From the NCBI RefSeq assembly GCF_000384375.1, contig NZ_ARVX01000001.1, positions 1,922,001-1,986,000 of the forward strand: a stretch of 64,000 nt of DNA, given 5' to 3'. A program made the position numbers and the translations under genes. The stretch is from Methylotenera versatilis 79. Lineage in GTDB: Bacteria > Pseudomonadota > Gammaproteobacteria > Burkholderiales > Methylophilaceae. Positions within the stretch are counted from its first letter, which is position 1; each line of letters starts with the position of its first letter. The notes below the pieces were generated by a model. That model was given only the letters and a program-made list of their open reading frames with translations. It was not told the DNA's origin and did no database searches. Of this stretch, positions 47,503-58,023 are shown piece by piece.

Positions 47503-49125
47503 TTATCTTATTCGAATATTAGAATGCGCTTTTACATGTCGTGATGATTTGCTCTTGCTATTAACACGAGGCTTAACCGTGAATTTCTTTCTAGTGCTGG
47601 TGCTTTTACTTGTTGAAGCTTTTGTATTTGTGCTGAATCTGGCATTTGTTAACAGAATAGTTTGTCCAACTTTTAAAGTGCTATTTTTTAACTGATTAAT
47701 CCTAATCAACATTTTGCTAGTAGTGTCATATTTATTTGCTAGCGCTTGTAGTGTATCGCCTTTTTTAACTTTGTGTACAGCGGGATGTTTAGGTTCAATA
47801 TTGGTTACATTTTCATCTGAAAAATGATTGTTTTGTTCTAATTCCGCAACGTTAATCAGATTGCTATCCGTTTTGTCGTTGTAAATAGCAGGTACCAAAA
47901 TGGCTTGAGAGGTGCGCATTTTCTGCGATGAAGATAAGCCGTTGACATTACGTAATTGCCCCACATTAATGCCAAATTTTTTCGCAATATTGTCCATGCG
48001 TTCACCACGTTTGACGTTGTAAGTTTGCCAATTCGTCAGCGGTTTATCATAGTTGGCAAGATTAGTCACAAAGCGTTCAGCAGCCCAAACAGGTAATAAT
48101 AGCTGATGTTTTTCACCCGTTGATGTAATGACTGGGCGGTTATAACTGGGGTTTAGCGAGCTGAATTCTTCAAATGAAACTTCAGCTAATTCTGCAGCTA
48201 ATTTAGCGTCGATTTGTTTAGGCGTTGTCACGCGTGCAAAATAAGGTCGATTAGGAATGGAGCCGATTTTTAAACCAAACTGCTCGGGATGAGTAATGAT
48301 GTTTTTCATGGCCTGTAATTTCGGCACATAGTTCATTGTTTCTGGCGGCAAGCTTAAGCTTTGGTAATCCGTGGGTAAACCTTGGCGGCGATTTTTGTCA
48401 ATTGCGCGTTGTACTGTTCCTTCGCCAGCATTGTAAGCAGCTAACGCTAAATCCCAAGTACCAAACATGCTATGTAATTTTTGTAAATAAGTCAGTGCTG
48501 CGCTGGTGGCAGCTGTTACATCGCGCCGATTGTCAACCCACCAAGTTTGTTGTAGACCAAAATGTTTGCCTGTAGAGGGGATGAATTGCCAAATACCAGA
48601 TGCAGAACTTGTAGAATAAGCTTGCGGATTAAATGCACTTTCAATCATCGGCAATAGAGCAATCTCGGTTGGCATGCCGCGCTTTTCAACTTCTTCCACA
48701 ATATGGAATAGGTATTTTTGGCTGCGATCCAACATACGTTTGATGTAATCAGGACGCGCGGCATACCAAGCTTCATGATTAGTGGTGTATTGCGATTGAA
48801 TATTAGGTATCGCATAACCATCTTTAATGCGCGCCCATAAATCATTGCGCGTATCCGGATTTTCTTGATAGCCGAGTTGGTTAGAATCGTCACCTTCAAC
48901 ATCGGTTAAAAAATCCTGAACAGGGTCGCCGACTAAATTACTGTCTACAGTATCTGTGATGACTTCAATTTCTACACCCGCTACATTGGTATCAGCAATT
49001 GCAAAATTTGAATAAGATGTACTACAGGCTAATAAAAACAAGCCAAACAAGTTGGCAATTAATTTCTGCTGCTTTAATTTCGCCTGCGTGATTAATTGAA
49101 TCGTTTTGATATTTGTTCCTAACAT
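47503..49125 (-). CDS. mltD: Membrane-bound lytic transglycosylase D
   Basis: This 540-aa enzyme cleaves peptidoglycan to anhydromuropeptides. An LLAC lipobox near residue 34 predicts a lipoprotein. The SLT domain has the catalytic Glu in LLPMIESAFNPQAYS, followed by SGIWQFIPSTGKHFGL and LALAAYNAGEGTVQRAI. Two LysM repeats are clear (YNVKRGERMDNIAKKFGINV and HKVKKGDTLQALANKYDTTS). A basic Ser/Thr/Lys-rich tail (about residues 500-540) follows and is unusual for the family. Confidence 0.94.
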   Translation of the reverse strand: MLGTNIKTIQLITQAKLKQQKLIANLFGLFLLACSTSYSNFAIADTNVAGVEIEVITDTVDSNLVGDPVQDFLTDVEGDDSNQLGYQENPDTRNDLWARIKDGYAIPNIQSQYTTNHEAWYAARPDYIKRMLDRSQKYLFHIVEEVEKRGMPTEIALLPMIESAFNPQAYSTSSASGIWQFIPSTGKHFGLQQTWWVDNRRDVTAATSAALTYLQKLHSMFGTWDLALAAYNAGEGTVQRAIDKNRRQGLPTDYQSLSLPPETMNYVPKLQAMKNIITHPEQFGLKIGSIPNRPYFARVTTPKQIDAKLAAELAEVSFEEFSSLNPSYNRPVITSTGEKHQLLLPVWAAERFVTNLANYDKPLTNWQTYNVKRGERMDNIAKKFGINVGQLRNVNGLSSSQKMRTSQAILVPAIYNDKTDSNLINVAELEQNNHFSDENVTNIEPKHPAVHKVKKGDTLQALANKYDTTSKMLIRINQLKNSTLKVGQTILLTNARFSTNTKASTSKSTSTRKKFTVKPRVNSKSKSSRHVKAHSNIRIR

Positions 49126-49306
49126 TTACTTTTAAGCTTAAGTTACTAAATAAGTCACTAAATAACGATAACAAGGTAACGCTTTTAGCTAGATTAAGCC
49201 TTCTACAGGGTAAGGCTTTTACAGCAAAACTGTATTGCATGGTAACGACCGACAGCGCATTAGTCAAGTAAAAGTTCCACTTGATTATTGAGTGTTATGT
49301 TGATGA

Positions 49307-50059
49307 TTAATAATGGTTTCTTAACGCTCTGATCGTAGTAAAAACTGCTAATTCATCACTCGTTTTGGCTTGAGAGTTTTGCCGAATTGTGGTTTGGTTA
49401 CAACGTAAGAATGGATTGATTTCAAGCTCTAATTCAATCGTACTCGGTAAACTGGGTAATTGTTGGTCACGTAATCTTTCGACAATTGCCTGTCTGGCAA
49501 TTAATTTTTCGTTATCTGGTTCTAGAGTTAATGCAAAGGCAATATTCTTAGCTGTGTATTCATGCGTGCAATAGACTTTTGTTGCAGAATTTAATTGTTT
49601 TAATTGGTTAAGTGATCGCAACATTTGCTCTGGCGTACCTTCAAATAACCGCCCACAACCTGCACTAAATAAGGTATCTCCGCAAAACAGAAGGTCATCA
49701 TTGTAATAAGCAATATGGCCGAGTGTATGGCCTGGCAACCACATCACGCGAAAATTTAAATCAATTTCAGGTAAATCAACCAGATCGTTTTCAGCAAGCG
49801 CAATATGCTTGAAAGCAAAAGTCTCATATTTAGGTGCGTAAACCTTTGCATGCGCATATTCAAGCAATTTGCTGACACCGCCAATATGGTCGTTATGATG
49901 ATGTGTAATCAAAATGGCACTGAGTTTCAGATGATTTTTTTTAAGCGCATCGATCACTGGTTGCGCATCACCTGGGTCAATTACTACGGCATGGTTTTTG
50001 TTGTGCAAAAGCCATATATAATTGTCGGTAAAAGCAGGAATAGGAATGATATGCAGCAT
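49307..50059 (-). CDS. gloB: Hydroxyacylglutathione hydrolase (glyoxalase II)
   Basis: This 250-aa metallo-beta-lactamase-fold enzyme hydrolyses S-lactoylglutathione. The metal motif THHHNDHIGG, the second His in LPGHTLGHIAYY, the Asp in LLFCGDTLFSAGCGRLFEG and the late YCTHEYTAKN are all present. Length and the C-terminal substrate domain match GloB. It is divergent from the methyltransferase gene, a common betaproteobacterial arrangement. Confidence 0.95.
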   Translation of the reverse strand: MLHIIPIPAFTDNYIWLLHNKNHAVVIDPGDAQPVIDALKKNHLKLSAILITHHHNDHIGGVSKLLEYAHAKVYAPKYETFAFKHIALAENDLVDLPEIDLNFRVMWLPGHTLGHIAYYNDDLLFCGDTLFSAGCGRLFEGTPEQMLRSLNQLKQLNSATKVYCTHEYTAKNIAFALTLEPDNEKLIARQAIVERLRDQQLPSLPSTIELELEINPFLRCNQTTIRQNSQAKTSDELAVFTTIRALRNHY

Positions 50060-50165
50060 GTTTAATCAATGAAAATGGTCGCGAATATTAATCACGTTTT
50101 GAAAGGTTGAACTGCATATTTAGCTTGATGGGATTATTTGTCAATCATTAAATACACAATAAAGC

Positions 50166-50900
50166 ATGCGTTTAGAACAGCAAAATAACTGGTTATCTAC
50201 CACATTAGGTCAATATTTGTTGAGCCATGAGCAAGACATGTATGATAAAAAAGTGGGGGATATATTTGGATTTAATGCGGTGCAGCTTGGCTTGCAGCAA
50301 ATGGATACACTCAAGAACTCACGCATTCCGCATGTGATGCATGTGGGCAATAGTGCGGGTGAGGTGTTGTGCGAAAGTGATTATCTGCCGTTTGCAGAGA
50401 GTTGTATTGATTTAATTTGCTTGCCGCATGTATTGGAGTTTAGTGAAAATCCGCATCAAACATTGCGTGAGGCAGAGCGCGTACTGGTGCCAGAGGGGCA
50501 TTTGATTTTAACGGGCTTTAATCCCATTAGCGCTTGGGGTTTAAAATATGCACTCACTCAAGACGACGATTATCCGTGGAATGGACAATTTTTTACTTTA
50601 TCACGTATTAAAGATTGGCTGGCCTTACTGGGCTTGGAATTTATCAGTGGTGAGATGCATTGTTATGAGCCGCCGATTAACAATCAAAAATGGCTGAATC
50701 GCTTCACATTTATGGATAAGTTGGGCGATCAATGGTGGCCAATGATGGGTGGTGTTTATTTTATTGTGGCTAAAAAACGTGTTGTTAATATGACGCTTTT
50801 AAAACCCAATTGGAAGAAAAATTCGTTAAAATCTCGGTTGGCAGTTAATCACTCGCAAAAAACTAAGCCGCACCAACACCAAAAACAGCAAAAAGAATAG
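50166..50900 (+). CDS. SAM-dependent methyltransferase (class I)
   Basis: This 244-aa protein has a type-11 methyltransferase core: the acidic strand/loop SDYLPFAESCIDLICLPHVLEFS and the following EAERVLVPEGHLILTGFNP. The glycine-rich first loop is weak (HVGNSAGE), so SAM binding is not strictly canonical. The C-terminus is basic. A conserved gene of this kind lies between gloB and rnhA in betaproteobacteria. Its substrate is not known to me. Confidence 0.8.
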   Translation: MRLEQQNNWLSTTLGQYLLSHEQDMYDKKVGDIFGFNAVQLGLQQMDTLKNSRIPHVMHVGNSAGEVLCESDYLPFAESCIDLICLPHVLEFSENPHQTLREAERVLVPEGHLILTGFNPISAWGLKYALTQDDDYPWNGQFFTLSRIKDWLALLGLEFISGEMHCYEPPINNQKWLNRFTFMDKLGDQWWPMMGGVYFIVAKKRVVNMTLLKPNWKKNSLKSRLAVNHSQKTKPHQHQKQQKE

Positions 50901-50919
50901 TCATTGAATACAAATAATT

Positions 50920-51357
50920 ATGAATAATATAGTAGAGATTTACGCAGACGGCGCTTGTAAAGGAAACCCAGGTCCAGGCGGTTGGGGCGCATGGTTAATG
51001 TATGACGGCAAAGAGAAAACCTTAAGCGGCGGCGAAAAACTGACCACTAATAATCGCATGGAGTTAACGGCAGTGATACGCGCTTTAGAAGCGTTGAAAA
51101 AGCCGTGCGATGTGAAAGTTTATACCGACTCATCTTATGTGCAAAAAGGCATTAGTGAGTGGATTGTTGGCTGGAAAGCGCGTAATTGGCGCACTGCTGA
51201 CAAAAAACCAGTGAAGAATGATGATTTATGGAAAGTGCTAGACGTATTGGCCAATCAACACAAAATAGAATGGATTTGGGTGAAGGGACACGCGGGTAAT
51301 GCAGGAAATGAACGCGCAGACGCGCTTGCAAATGAAGGTGTTGTAGCATTTTTATAA
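50920..51357 (+). CDS. rnhA: Ribonuclease HI
   Basis: This 145-aa enzyme removes RNA from RNA-DNA hybrids. The acidic active-site residues lie in [35 protein letters not shown] and [12 protein letters not shown], with the final Asp in [10 protein letters not shown]. The basic handle [19 protein letters not shown] is present. It is followed by dnaQ, with which it is often paired. Confidence 0.97.
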   Translation: MNNIVEIYADGACKGNPGPGGWGAWLMYDGKEKTLSGGEKLTTNNRMELTAVIRALEALKKPCDVKVYTDSSYVQKGISEWIVGWKARNWRTADKKPVKNDDLWKVLDVLANQHKIEWIWVKGHAGNAGNERADALANEGVVAFL

Positions 51358-51471
51358 CAAAAATATGGTTAATAACGCCATAAAAAACCTGTAATAAAAA
51401 TCGTGCAAATTAAATAATCACTGAATTAAATAAAACCGAATATACAAAATTGAAATCGAATAATACAAGTC

Positions 51472-52152
51472 ATGCGCCAAATATTTTTAGATACTGAAAC
51501 CACGGGTTTATATCCAGCCCAAGGTCATCGGATTATTGAAATCGCTGCGATTGAGATGATTAATCGTCGTCCCACCCATCAGCATTTTCATATGTATTTA
51601 AATCCGCAACGTGAAATCGACCCTGCTGCGCAAGAAGTGCATGGAATCACGCTTGAATTTCTTCAAGATAAACCACTTTTCCCGGCAATTGCAGAAGAAT
51701 TTCTCAATTTTATTCGTGGTTCAGAATTAATTATCCATAATGCTCCATTTGATGTTGGCTTTTTAAACAGCGAGCTTGGCCATATTGGGCTACAGCCAAT
51801 TGAGACCTTTTGCGATAAAATTACTGATACGTTGAGAATGGCGAAAGATTCACGTCCAGGGCAGCGCAATAACTTAGATGCTTTGTGTCGCCATTTTGGC
51901 ATTGACAATGCTAGGCGTACGCTGCATGGCGCGCTGTTGGATGCTGAATTGCTAGCCGAAGTGTATATGGCCATGACGCGTGGCCAAGATAGTCTGATGA
52001 TGGATTTAGTGCAGACTCAGCCAGCGATGCAAGTAGTTACTGGTGATAGTAAATCAAGAGTGCTAAAAGTGTTGCAAGCGGATGTAACTGAGTTAGATGC
52101 ACATCAAGAATATGTAAATAGCCTTATTAAATCAGGCGCTAAGGTTTGGTGA
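51472..52152 (+). CDS. dnaQ: DNA polymerase III epsilon subunit (proofreading exonuclease)
   Basis: This 226-aa DEDDh exonuclease carries ExoI LDTETTGLYP, ExoII IIHNAPFDVGFLNSEL and ExoIII HGALLDAELLAEVYMAMTRGQ, followed by a C-terminal segment for binding the alpha subunit. It is transcribed after rnhA with a 114-base AT-rich gap and is near the start of the rfb operon. Confidence 0.96.
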   Translation: MRQIFLDTETTGLYPAQGHRIIEIAAIEMINRRPTHQHFHMYLNPQREIDPAAQEVHGITLEFLQDKPLFPAIAEEFLNFIRGSELIIHNAPFDVGFLNSELGHIGLQPIETFCDKITDTLRMAKDSRPGQRNNLDALCRHFGIDNARRTLHGALLDAELLAEVYMAMTRGQDSLMMDLVQTQPAMQVVTGDSKSRVLKVLQADVTELDAHQEYVNSLIKSGAKVW

Positions 52153-52277
52153 TTTAGTCTTGGCAATTTAGTTTAGGTAATTAAGTGATGTGATTAGACA
52201 GCATTTTGTGCATAAATGAATTGCTAAATAATAGATTTTTTACAATTAAGTAGTTATTTAAGTTAGGTTTTAATCAG

Positions 52278-53360
52278 ATGAAAAATTGCATCATCGTCAC
52301 AGGCGGCGCAGGTTTTATTGGCAGTAATTTTGTTTTAAATTGGGTAAAGGGCGAGCATGGACAGTGTGTCAATTTAGATAAGCTGACCTATGCGGGTAAC
52401 TTAGCCAACTTAGCAGATATACAAGAAAATTCGCAGCATATATTTGTACAGGGCGATATCGGCGATAGAACGATTGTCGATAAGCTTTTAAAAAAATATC
52501 AACCGCGTGCAATAGTCAATTTTGCAGCTGAAAGCCATGTGGATCGTTCGATTCATGCGCCAGGTGAATTCATTCAAACCAATATTGTGGGTACATTCAA
52601 TCTATTGGAAGCTGCGCGTGCCTATTGGAATGATTTAAGTGATGCAGATAAAAATAGTTTTAGATTCTTACATGTGTCTACGGATGAAGTTTATGGTTCT
52701 TTAAGTACGACAGACCCAGCATTCAAAGAAACCAATCCATACGAGCCTAATAGTCCTTATTCAGCCTCTAAAGCGGCTTCTGATCATTTGGTGCGTGCTT
52801 ATCATCATACTTATGGCATGCCGATGCTGACGACCAACTGTTCTAATAATTACGGACCGTATCATTTCCCAGAAAAATTGATTCCATTGGTTATTCACAA
52901 TGCGCTTAATAGCAAACCATTACCGATTTATGGTAATGGTAGCAATGTACGCGATTGGCTATTTGTAGAAGATCATTGCAGTGCGATTCGTCGTGTGTTG
53001 GAAGCAGGAAAAGTCGGCGAAACATATAATATTGGTGGCTGGAACGAAAAGACCAATTTAGAAGTGGTACATACATTATGCGATATGCTTGATCGTGAAA
53101 AACCAAAGCAATCAGGTAGTTATCGTGACCAAATTACTTATGTGACAGATAGACCTGGACATGACCAGCGCTATGCGATCGATGCGACTAAAATTGAACG
53201 AGAGTTGGGTTGGAAGCCTGCCGAAACCTTTGAAACAGGTATTCAAAAAACAGTCACTTGGTACTTAACCCATCAGGATTGGGTGAATAATGTAACCAGC
53301 GGCGAATATAAAAACTGGGTCAATCAAAACTACCAAGAACGTGGTGAGGAATTAGCATAA
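52278..53360 (+). CDS. rfbB: dTDP-glucose 4,6-dehydratase
   Basis: This 360-aa extended short-chain dehydrogenase makes dTDP-4-keto-6-deoxyglucose. The NAD loop [16 protein letters not shown], the active-site [10 protein letters not shown] and [15 protein letters not shown], and the substrate region [18 protein letters not shown] are all typical. Its TAA overlaps the rfbA start by one base (TAATG), so translation is coupled within rfbBACD. Confidence 0.97.
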   Translation: MKNCIIVTGGAGFIGSNFVLNWVKGEHGQCVNLDKLTYAGNLANLADIQENSQHIFVQGDIGDRTIVDKLLKKYQPRAIVNFAAESHVDRSIHAPGEFIQTNIVGTFNLLEAARAYWNDLSDADKNSFRFLHVSTDEVYGSLSTTDPAFKETNPYEPNSPYSASKAASDHLVRAYHHTYGMPMLTTNCSNNYGPYHFPEKLIPLVIHNALNSKPLPIYGNGSNVRDWLFVEDHCSAIRRVLEAGKVGETYNIGGWNEKTNLEVVHTLCDMLDREKPKQSGSYRDQITYVTDRPGHDQRYAIDATKIERELGWKPAETFETGIQKTVTWYLTHQDWVNNVTSGEYKNWVNQNYQERGEELA

Positions 53361-54256
53361 TGGTAAACGAGAAAAAGTCGATGAAAGGCATCGTTTTAGC
53401 CGGCGGCTCAGGCACGCGCCTGTATCCAGTGACGCAAGTCGTGTCTAAACAGCTGCTGCCTGTATACGATAAGCCGATGATTTATTACCCACTGTCTGCA
53501 TTGATGTTAGCCGGCATACGCGAGGTGTTGATTATTTCCACCCCGCAAGACACGCCGCGTTTTAAAGAACTGTTAGGCGATGGCACGCAATGGGGCATGG
53601 ATATTCAATACGCAGTACAACCTTCACCAGATGGTTTAGCTCAAGCGTTTATTATTGGTGAGAAGTTTATTGGCAGTGACCCTTGTGCGTTGGTGCTTGG
53701 CGATAATATTTTTTACGGTCACGAATTAGCCTTAATGACGCAAAATGCAGCAAAACGCACGCAAGGGGCTACTGTTTTTGCTTATCCTGTACATGATCCA
53801 GAGCGTTATGGTGTGGTTGAATTCGACATGGCTGGTAAAGCAGTGAGTCTAGAAGAAAAGCCTCAACAGCCTAAATCTCGCTATGCGGTAACTGGCTTGT
53901 ATTTTTACGATAATCGCGTGATCGATATCGCCAAAAATATGAAGCCATCTGCACGCGGCGAGTTGGAAATTACTGATGTCAATCGTCAATATTTAGAGTG
54001 GGGCGATTTACAAGTAGAAGTAATGGGTCGCGGCATGGCTTGGCTGGATACTGGTACGCATGAGTCATTATTAGAGGCTGGTACTTTCATTCAAACGATT
54101 GAAAAACGCCAGGGATTAAAAATCGCCTGTCCTGAAGAAATTGCCTATCGTATGGGCTTTATCGATGCATCTAGACTGGAAGTGCTGGCGAATAAATACG
54201 CCAAAAATGGCTATGGGCAATATCTCAAACTATTGCTGAAAGAGCGAGTCTTTTAA
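53360..54256 (+). CDS. rfbA: Glucose-1-phosphate thymidylyltransferase
   Basis: This 298-aa nucleotidyltransferase makes dTDP-glucose. [16 protein letters not shown] with [16 protein letters not shown] forms the nucleotide site; [13 protein letters not shown] and [18 protein letters not shown] are family blocks. A seven-residue extension precedes the usual start MKGIVLAGG (ATG 53381), but the GGTGAGGA sequence ahead of 53360 supports the upstream ATG. Confidence 0.97.
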   Translation: MVNEKKSMKGIVLAGGSGTRLYPVTQVVSKQLLPVYDKPMIYYPLSALMLAGIREVLIISTPQDTPRFKELLGDGTQWGMDIQYAVQPSPDGLAQAFIIGEKFIGSDPCALVLGDNIFYGHELALMTQNAAKRTQGATVFAYPVHDPERYGVVEFDMAGKAVSLEEKPQQPKSRYAVTGLYFYDNRVIDIAKNMKPSARGELEITDVNRQYLEWGDLQVEVMGRGMAWLDTGTHESLLEAGTFIQTIEKRQGLKIACPEEIAYRMGFIDASRLEVLANKYAKNGYGQYLKLLLKERVF

Positions 54257-54801
54257 TGCAAATTGTTAAAACCAGCATTCCAGATGTGATTATTTTTGAG
54301 CCCAAAGTATTCGGTGATGAAAGAGGTTTTTTCTTTGAAAGTTTTAATGCAAAAGTGTTTGAGCAAGCGACAGGTTTAAATGTAAATTTCGTGCAGGATA
54401 ACCATTCAAAATCAGCTAAAAACGTGTTGCGCGGCTTACATTATCAAATTGAACAAGCTCAAGGTAAATTAGTGCGTGTAACGCAGGGTGAAGTATTTGA
54501 TGTTGCGGTTGATTTACGTCAATCTTCACCAACTTTTGGGCAATGGGAAAGTACGCATTTATCTGGCGAAAATAAACGTCAAATGTGGATTCCACCAGGG
54601 TTTGCACATGGTTTTTTAGTGCTGTCAGAAATTGCGGAATTTTTATATAAAACAACTGATTTTTATTCACCGCAGCATGAGTGTTGCTTAAAATGGGATG
54701 ATCCAGCGATCGCAATCGAATGGCCTTTACAAGCTTCGCCAATATTATCAACTAAAGATAGTGCCGGTTTAAGCTTGCAAGATACTAAAAAGTTTGATTA
54801 A
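54256..54801 (+). CDS. rfbC: dTDP-4-dehydrorhamnose 3,5-epimerase
   Basis: This 181-aa cupin epimerase acts on the 4-keto sugar. FGDERGFFFESFNA, DNHSKSAKNVLRGLHYQ with the catalytic His, and WIPPGFAHGFLVLSE are typical. It overlaps rfbA by one base (TAATG). Confidence 0.97.
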   Translation: MQIVKTSIPDVIIFEPKVFGDERGFFFESFNAKVFEQATGLNVNFVQDNHSKSAKNVLRGLHYQIEQAQGKLVRVTQGEVFDVAVDLRQSSPTFGQWESTHLSGENKRQMWIPPGFAHGFLVLSEIAEFLYKTTDFYSPQHECCLKWDDPAIAIEWPLQASPILSTKDSAGLSLQDTKKFD

Positions 54802-54816
54802 TTACTTATCAATCCA

Positions 54817-55716
54817 ATGAAAAAGATTTTACTCACTGGTGTGAACGGGCAAGTAGGTTACGCACTGCAAAAAAAACTGATAGATCAAGAAGTCTTTGCA
54901 TTAAGTCGTGAACAATTAGATTTAAGTGATGCACAAGCCATTCGCCGCGTTGTGCAAAGTATTCAGCCAGATTTAATCATTAATCCAGCAGCTTATACGG
55001 CGGTAGATAAAGCTGAAACAGAGCCTGGTTTGGCTTTCGCGATTAATGCGATTGCACCGCAAATCTTAGCTGAAGAAGCTGCCAAGATGAATGCGGCGCT
55101 GATTCATTTTTCAACAGATTATGTTTATGACGGCTCAAAAACCAGTGCTTACATAGAAGCTGACGCAGTTAATCCGTTAAGTATTTATGGCAAAAGTAAA
55201 CTTGCTGGTGAAGATGCAATCCGTTCGGTAGGTTTGCCACATTTGATTTTGCGTACGAGCTGGGTATATGGTGCTTATGGTAAAAACTTTCTAAAGACGA
55301 TTCTGCGCTTGGCAAGTGAGCGTGAAAATTTAAGTATTGTTGCAGATCAATATGGCGCACCCACCAGTAACGAAAGCATTGCAGACGCTGTTATTTCCTT
55401 ATTAACGGCTTGGAATCCAGAAAACTTAAATCAGACGGGTGTTTATCACTTAACTAACCAAGGTAGAACTTCTTGGCATGGTTTTAGTGCTGCGATTGTC
55501 GATGAGTATAACCAATTAGCACCTAGTAAAAATTGGCCGCCACTCAAAACAACTGTGGGAAATATCATGCCGATTACCACTGCGGATTATCCAACGCCAG
55601 CTGCACGGCCAACTAATTCAAGTTTAGATAATCAGAAATTAAAACAAGTATTTAATGTTGAGTTGCCGACTTGGCAACAAGGTTTGCGGCATGTCATGCA
55701 AACAATAGAACTTTAA
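54817..55716 (+). CDS. rfbD: dTDP-4-dehydrorhamnose reductase
   Basis: This 299-aa reductase completes dTDP-L-rhamnose. ILLTGVNGQVGYALQ is the nucleotide loop, FSTDYVYDGS and YGKSKLAGE hold the active site, and RTSWVYGAYGKNF follows. It lies 15 bases after rfbC. No glycosyltransferases or polymer export genes follow; the next gene is convergent queD. Confidence 0.96.
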   Translation: MKKILLTGVNGQVGYALQKKLIDQEVFALSREQLDLSDAQAIRRVVQSIQPDLIINPAAYTAVDKAETEPGLAFAINAIAPQILAEEAAKMNAALIHFSTDYVYDGSKTSAYIEADAVNPLSIYGKSKLAGEDAIRSVGLPHLILRTSWVYGAYGKNFLKTILRLASERENLSIVADQYGAPTSNESIADAVISLLTAWNPENLNQTGVYHLTNQGRTSWHGFSAAIVDEYNQLAPSKNWPPLKTTVGNIMPITTADYPTPAARPTNSSLDNQKLKQVFNVELPTWQQGLRHVMQTIEL

Positions 55717-55747
55717 TTAACGCTTAATAAATACTCAGATTGTTGAA

Positions 55748-56188
55748 TTAACCTAACGCATCTGCCCAGTTATTCGGCGTTTCATAGAGCCTAACGCGCT
55801 CCAATTTTAAGTGATTGCCATAAGTATCTTTGTATTGACCTTTTAAAATTTTGAACGCTTCTGCCGCCATATTTTCAGCTGTTGGTACTGTTGGAAACAC
55901 TACTGTTTTGTGGTTTGGCATTGAATTCAAAAAGTTAAGCACTTCGGAATCGTCTTTAAACACTAAAAACGCATGATCCCAAACATCCACGACGCTTTCA
56001 CGCGCAATACGTTTTACATCCGAAAAATCCATCACCATGCCACTTTCTGATAAATTATCTTGCGCAATAATATCGCCGGATAAAGTGATTTCTATGGCAT
56101 AGCGGTGGCCATGTAAGTTGCGACATTGGCTTTTGTGACAAGGAATACGATGACCTGTATCAAATTCTAAACGAGTGGTGATTTGCAT
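55748..56188 (-). CDS. queD: 6-carboxytetrahydropterin synthase family protein
   Basis: This 146-aa protein of the QueD/PTPS family converts dihydroneopterin triphosphate to carboxytetrahydropterin in queuosine synthesis. The zinc His residues lie in FDTGHRIP and NLHGHRYAIEI, with the catalytic Cys region HKSQC between. MVMDFSDVKR and the late RLYETPNNWA are family blocks. Its neighbours are c-di-GMP genes, so the context gives no pathway hint. Confidence 0.9.
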   Translation of the reverse strand: MQITTRLEFDTGHRIPCHKSQCRNLHGHRYAIEITLSGDIIAQDNLSESGMVMDFSDVKRIARESVVDVWDHAFLVFKDDSEVLNFLNSMPNHKTVVFPTVPTAENMAAEAFKILKGQYKDTYGNHLKLERVRLYETPNNWADALG

Positions 56189-56203
56189 TTACGTATTATA
56201 ACA

Positions 56204-57976
56204 TTAGGCGGATTGGTGCTGTTTTGCCCACACCACAAACTCTTCAAAAGGCAGTGGTTTCGCAAAATAATAGCCCTGGCATTTATGGATTTTCATCTTT
56301 TTGATCAAATCTAGGCAATCTTTATCTTCAACGCCTTCAGCCAGCACCTCTTTACCCAAACTATTCGCCAGCATGGCGATGGAATTGACGATTTCAAAAT
56401 CATCCGCTGAATGCTTGATATCGCGCACGAAGGATTGATCGATTTTAATTAAATCAATTGGCATCGTGCGTAATCGTGACAGAGAGGAGAATCCTGTACC
56501 AAAATCGTCCAAAGCCAGCCTAAAACCGTTATCAGATAAGGATTGAATAACCGATTGTGAGGTTTCGTTATATTCTAAAAAACCGTTTTCTGTGATTTCT
56601 AACACGATGTCTTGCGGTGAAATTTTCCACAATGCCATTACCTGTAATAATAAGTGCGGTAATTCGATGTCGTATAAATCTTCAGCACGTAAGTTAATGG
56701 TTAAATAAATGGATAAATTGTGTTCATGTATTAATTCGCTGGCGTATCGACAAGCAGAGTTAATCAACCAGCGTGTGAATAACTTTCCCTTACCCACTTT
56801 ATTTAAGATTTCAATCGTCACACTTGGATAAATGTTCTGTCCCGTGTCATTCGACCAGCGTAATAATAATTCAGCACCCGAACAAATCGAGCGATCAAGA
56901 TCAATAATTGGCTGAAAAAAAAGTGTTAAGTTATCTGTTGAAAAAGCATCTAACACTTTGTTTTCTAAATCGTTTTGTTGCTGTAACTCTTGTTCTATTA
57001 ACTCGGAATATTTGACAAACTGCTGATGCTTGGCGATGGCATTTTCTAATGCTGATTTTGCATTTTCGTATAAATGCAGACTATTTTCTGTACTATTTTG
57101 CAACACAGCAACACCAGCAAACGGTGTAACAAGTACAGAGTCATTCTGTATAACCAAAATCTCTTCAAAGGCACGATTTATCTTTGCTGCAAGCAGGTTA
57201 AGGTGGCTGCTATTAGTTAAATTGGGTATCAATAAATCAAACTGTAAATTTCCGCTATGAAACAAAATAATGTCTGTTGAAATATTTTGTTTGAGAATGG
57301 ATGCGATTTTTTTGCTTAAGTTATTGGTAACGATATGCGAAAAAATAGGGCTATTCCTGGCAATTTGAAATTGGATCGAAAATAAAGCGATCAATTGATT
57401 ATTGCTTGCTTGTTCAATCGTTTTTTCTACAATAGTTAATATTTGATTCGCATTAGGTAATTGGGTATGTGCATCAAAATTAAGTGAATAATCCAGCTGA
57501 TTTTGTTGATATTGTTGCGTCGTTTCTGCAAATAGATCAAATAGAAATAAATGCAGTTTTGCCGTATTGTCCTGACTAAATAATGACTTACACTCAATAC
57601 AACTTAGGCAGTTAAGCACGTTTTCTACATATTCACCGTTTTGAATAGCACTTAACCATAAAAATATCAGTTGATTAATTTGTTGTGAAAAGTGACTTAA
57701 GTTTGTAATTTTTGGCCAAACTTGCAGCGCATTTTTAAGCTCGACTAAACTTAGATTGTCATGATTTTTTTTCGAAATAGCGCAGTTTTTTAAGACTTTA
57801 GAATTGATTTTTAGATGGGTAAATAAGCTCTGTTGATTGAGTGAATAATGTTGTAGTTTGTGCGCAATCTGTTGCTCAGAATAGGTGATTTCAATTTCCA
57901 ATGGCGGTTCAGATACAGAAGACTCTTGATTGCGAAGGTTATCTATCATCAGGCTATTTGTGAGCATGCTATCCAT
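56204..57976 (-). CDS. EAL-domain c-di-GMP phosphodiesterase with degenerate GGDEF domain
   Basis: The C-terminal EAL domain (about residues 335-585) is likely active: the signature reads ELL in GAELLLRW, and the catalytic residues appear kept in TINLRAEDL, LEITENGF, LALDDFGTGFSSL, LIKIDQSFV, LAEGVED and CQGYYFAKPL. The middle region (about 165-310) is a GGDEF-like fold whose loop has become SGNLQF, so it cannot make c-di-GMP and may sense GTP or dimerise. The first 150 residues are unassigned. No membrane segment is seen. It follows the HD-GYP gene by 47 bases on the same strand. Confidence 0.88.
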   Translation of the reverse strand: MDSMLTNSLMIDNLRNQESSVSEPPLEIEITYSEQQIAHKLQHYSLNQQSLFTHLKINSKVLKNCAISKKNHDNLSLVELKNALQVWPKITNLSHFSQQINQLIFLWLSAIQNGEYVENVLNCLSCIECKSLFSQDNTAKLHLFLFDLFAETTQQYQQNQLDYSLNFDAHTQLPNANQILTIVEKTIEQASNNQLIALFSIQFQIARNSPIFSHIVTNNLSKKIASILKQNISTDIILFHSGNLQFDLLIPNLTNSSHLNLLAAKINRAFEEILVIQNDSVLVTPFAGVAVLQNSTENSLHLYENAKSALENAIAKHQQFVKYSELIEQELQQQNDLENKVLDAFSTDNLTLFFQPIIDLDRSICSGAELLLRWSNDTGQNIYPSVTIEILNKVGKGKLFTRWLINSACRYASELIHEHNLSIYLTINLRAEDLYDIELPHLLLQVMALWKISPQDIVLEITENGFLEYNETSQSVIQSLSDNGFRLALDDFGTGFSSLSRLRTMPIDLIKIDQSFVRDIKHSADDFEIVNSIAMLANSLGKEVLAEGVEDKDCLDLIKKMKIHKCQGYYFAKPLPFEEFVVWAKQHQSA

Positions 57977-58023
57977 TAAATTCGATATTAATATTCATGG
58001 ACTTGATGTTCATAAGCAGGCAA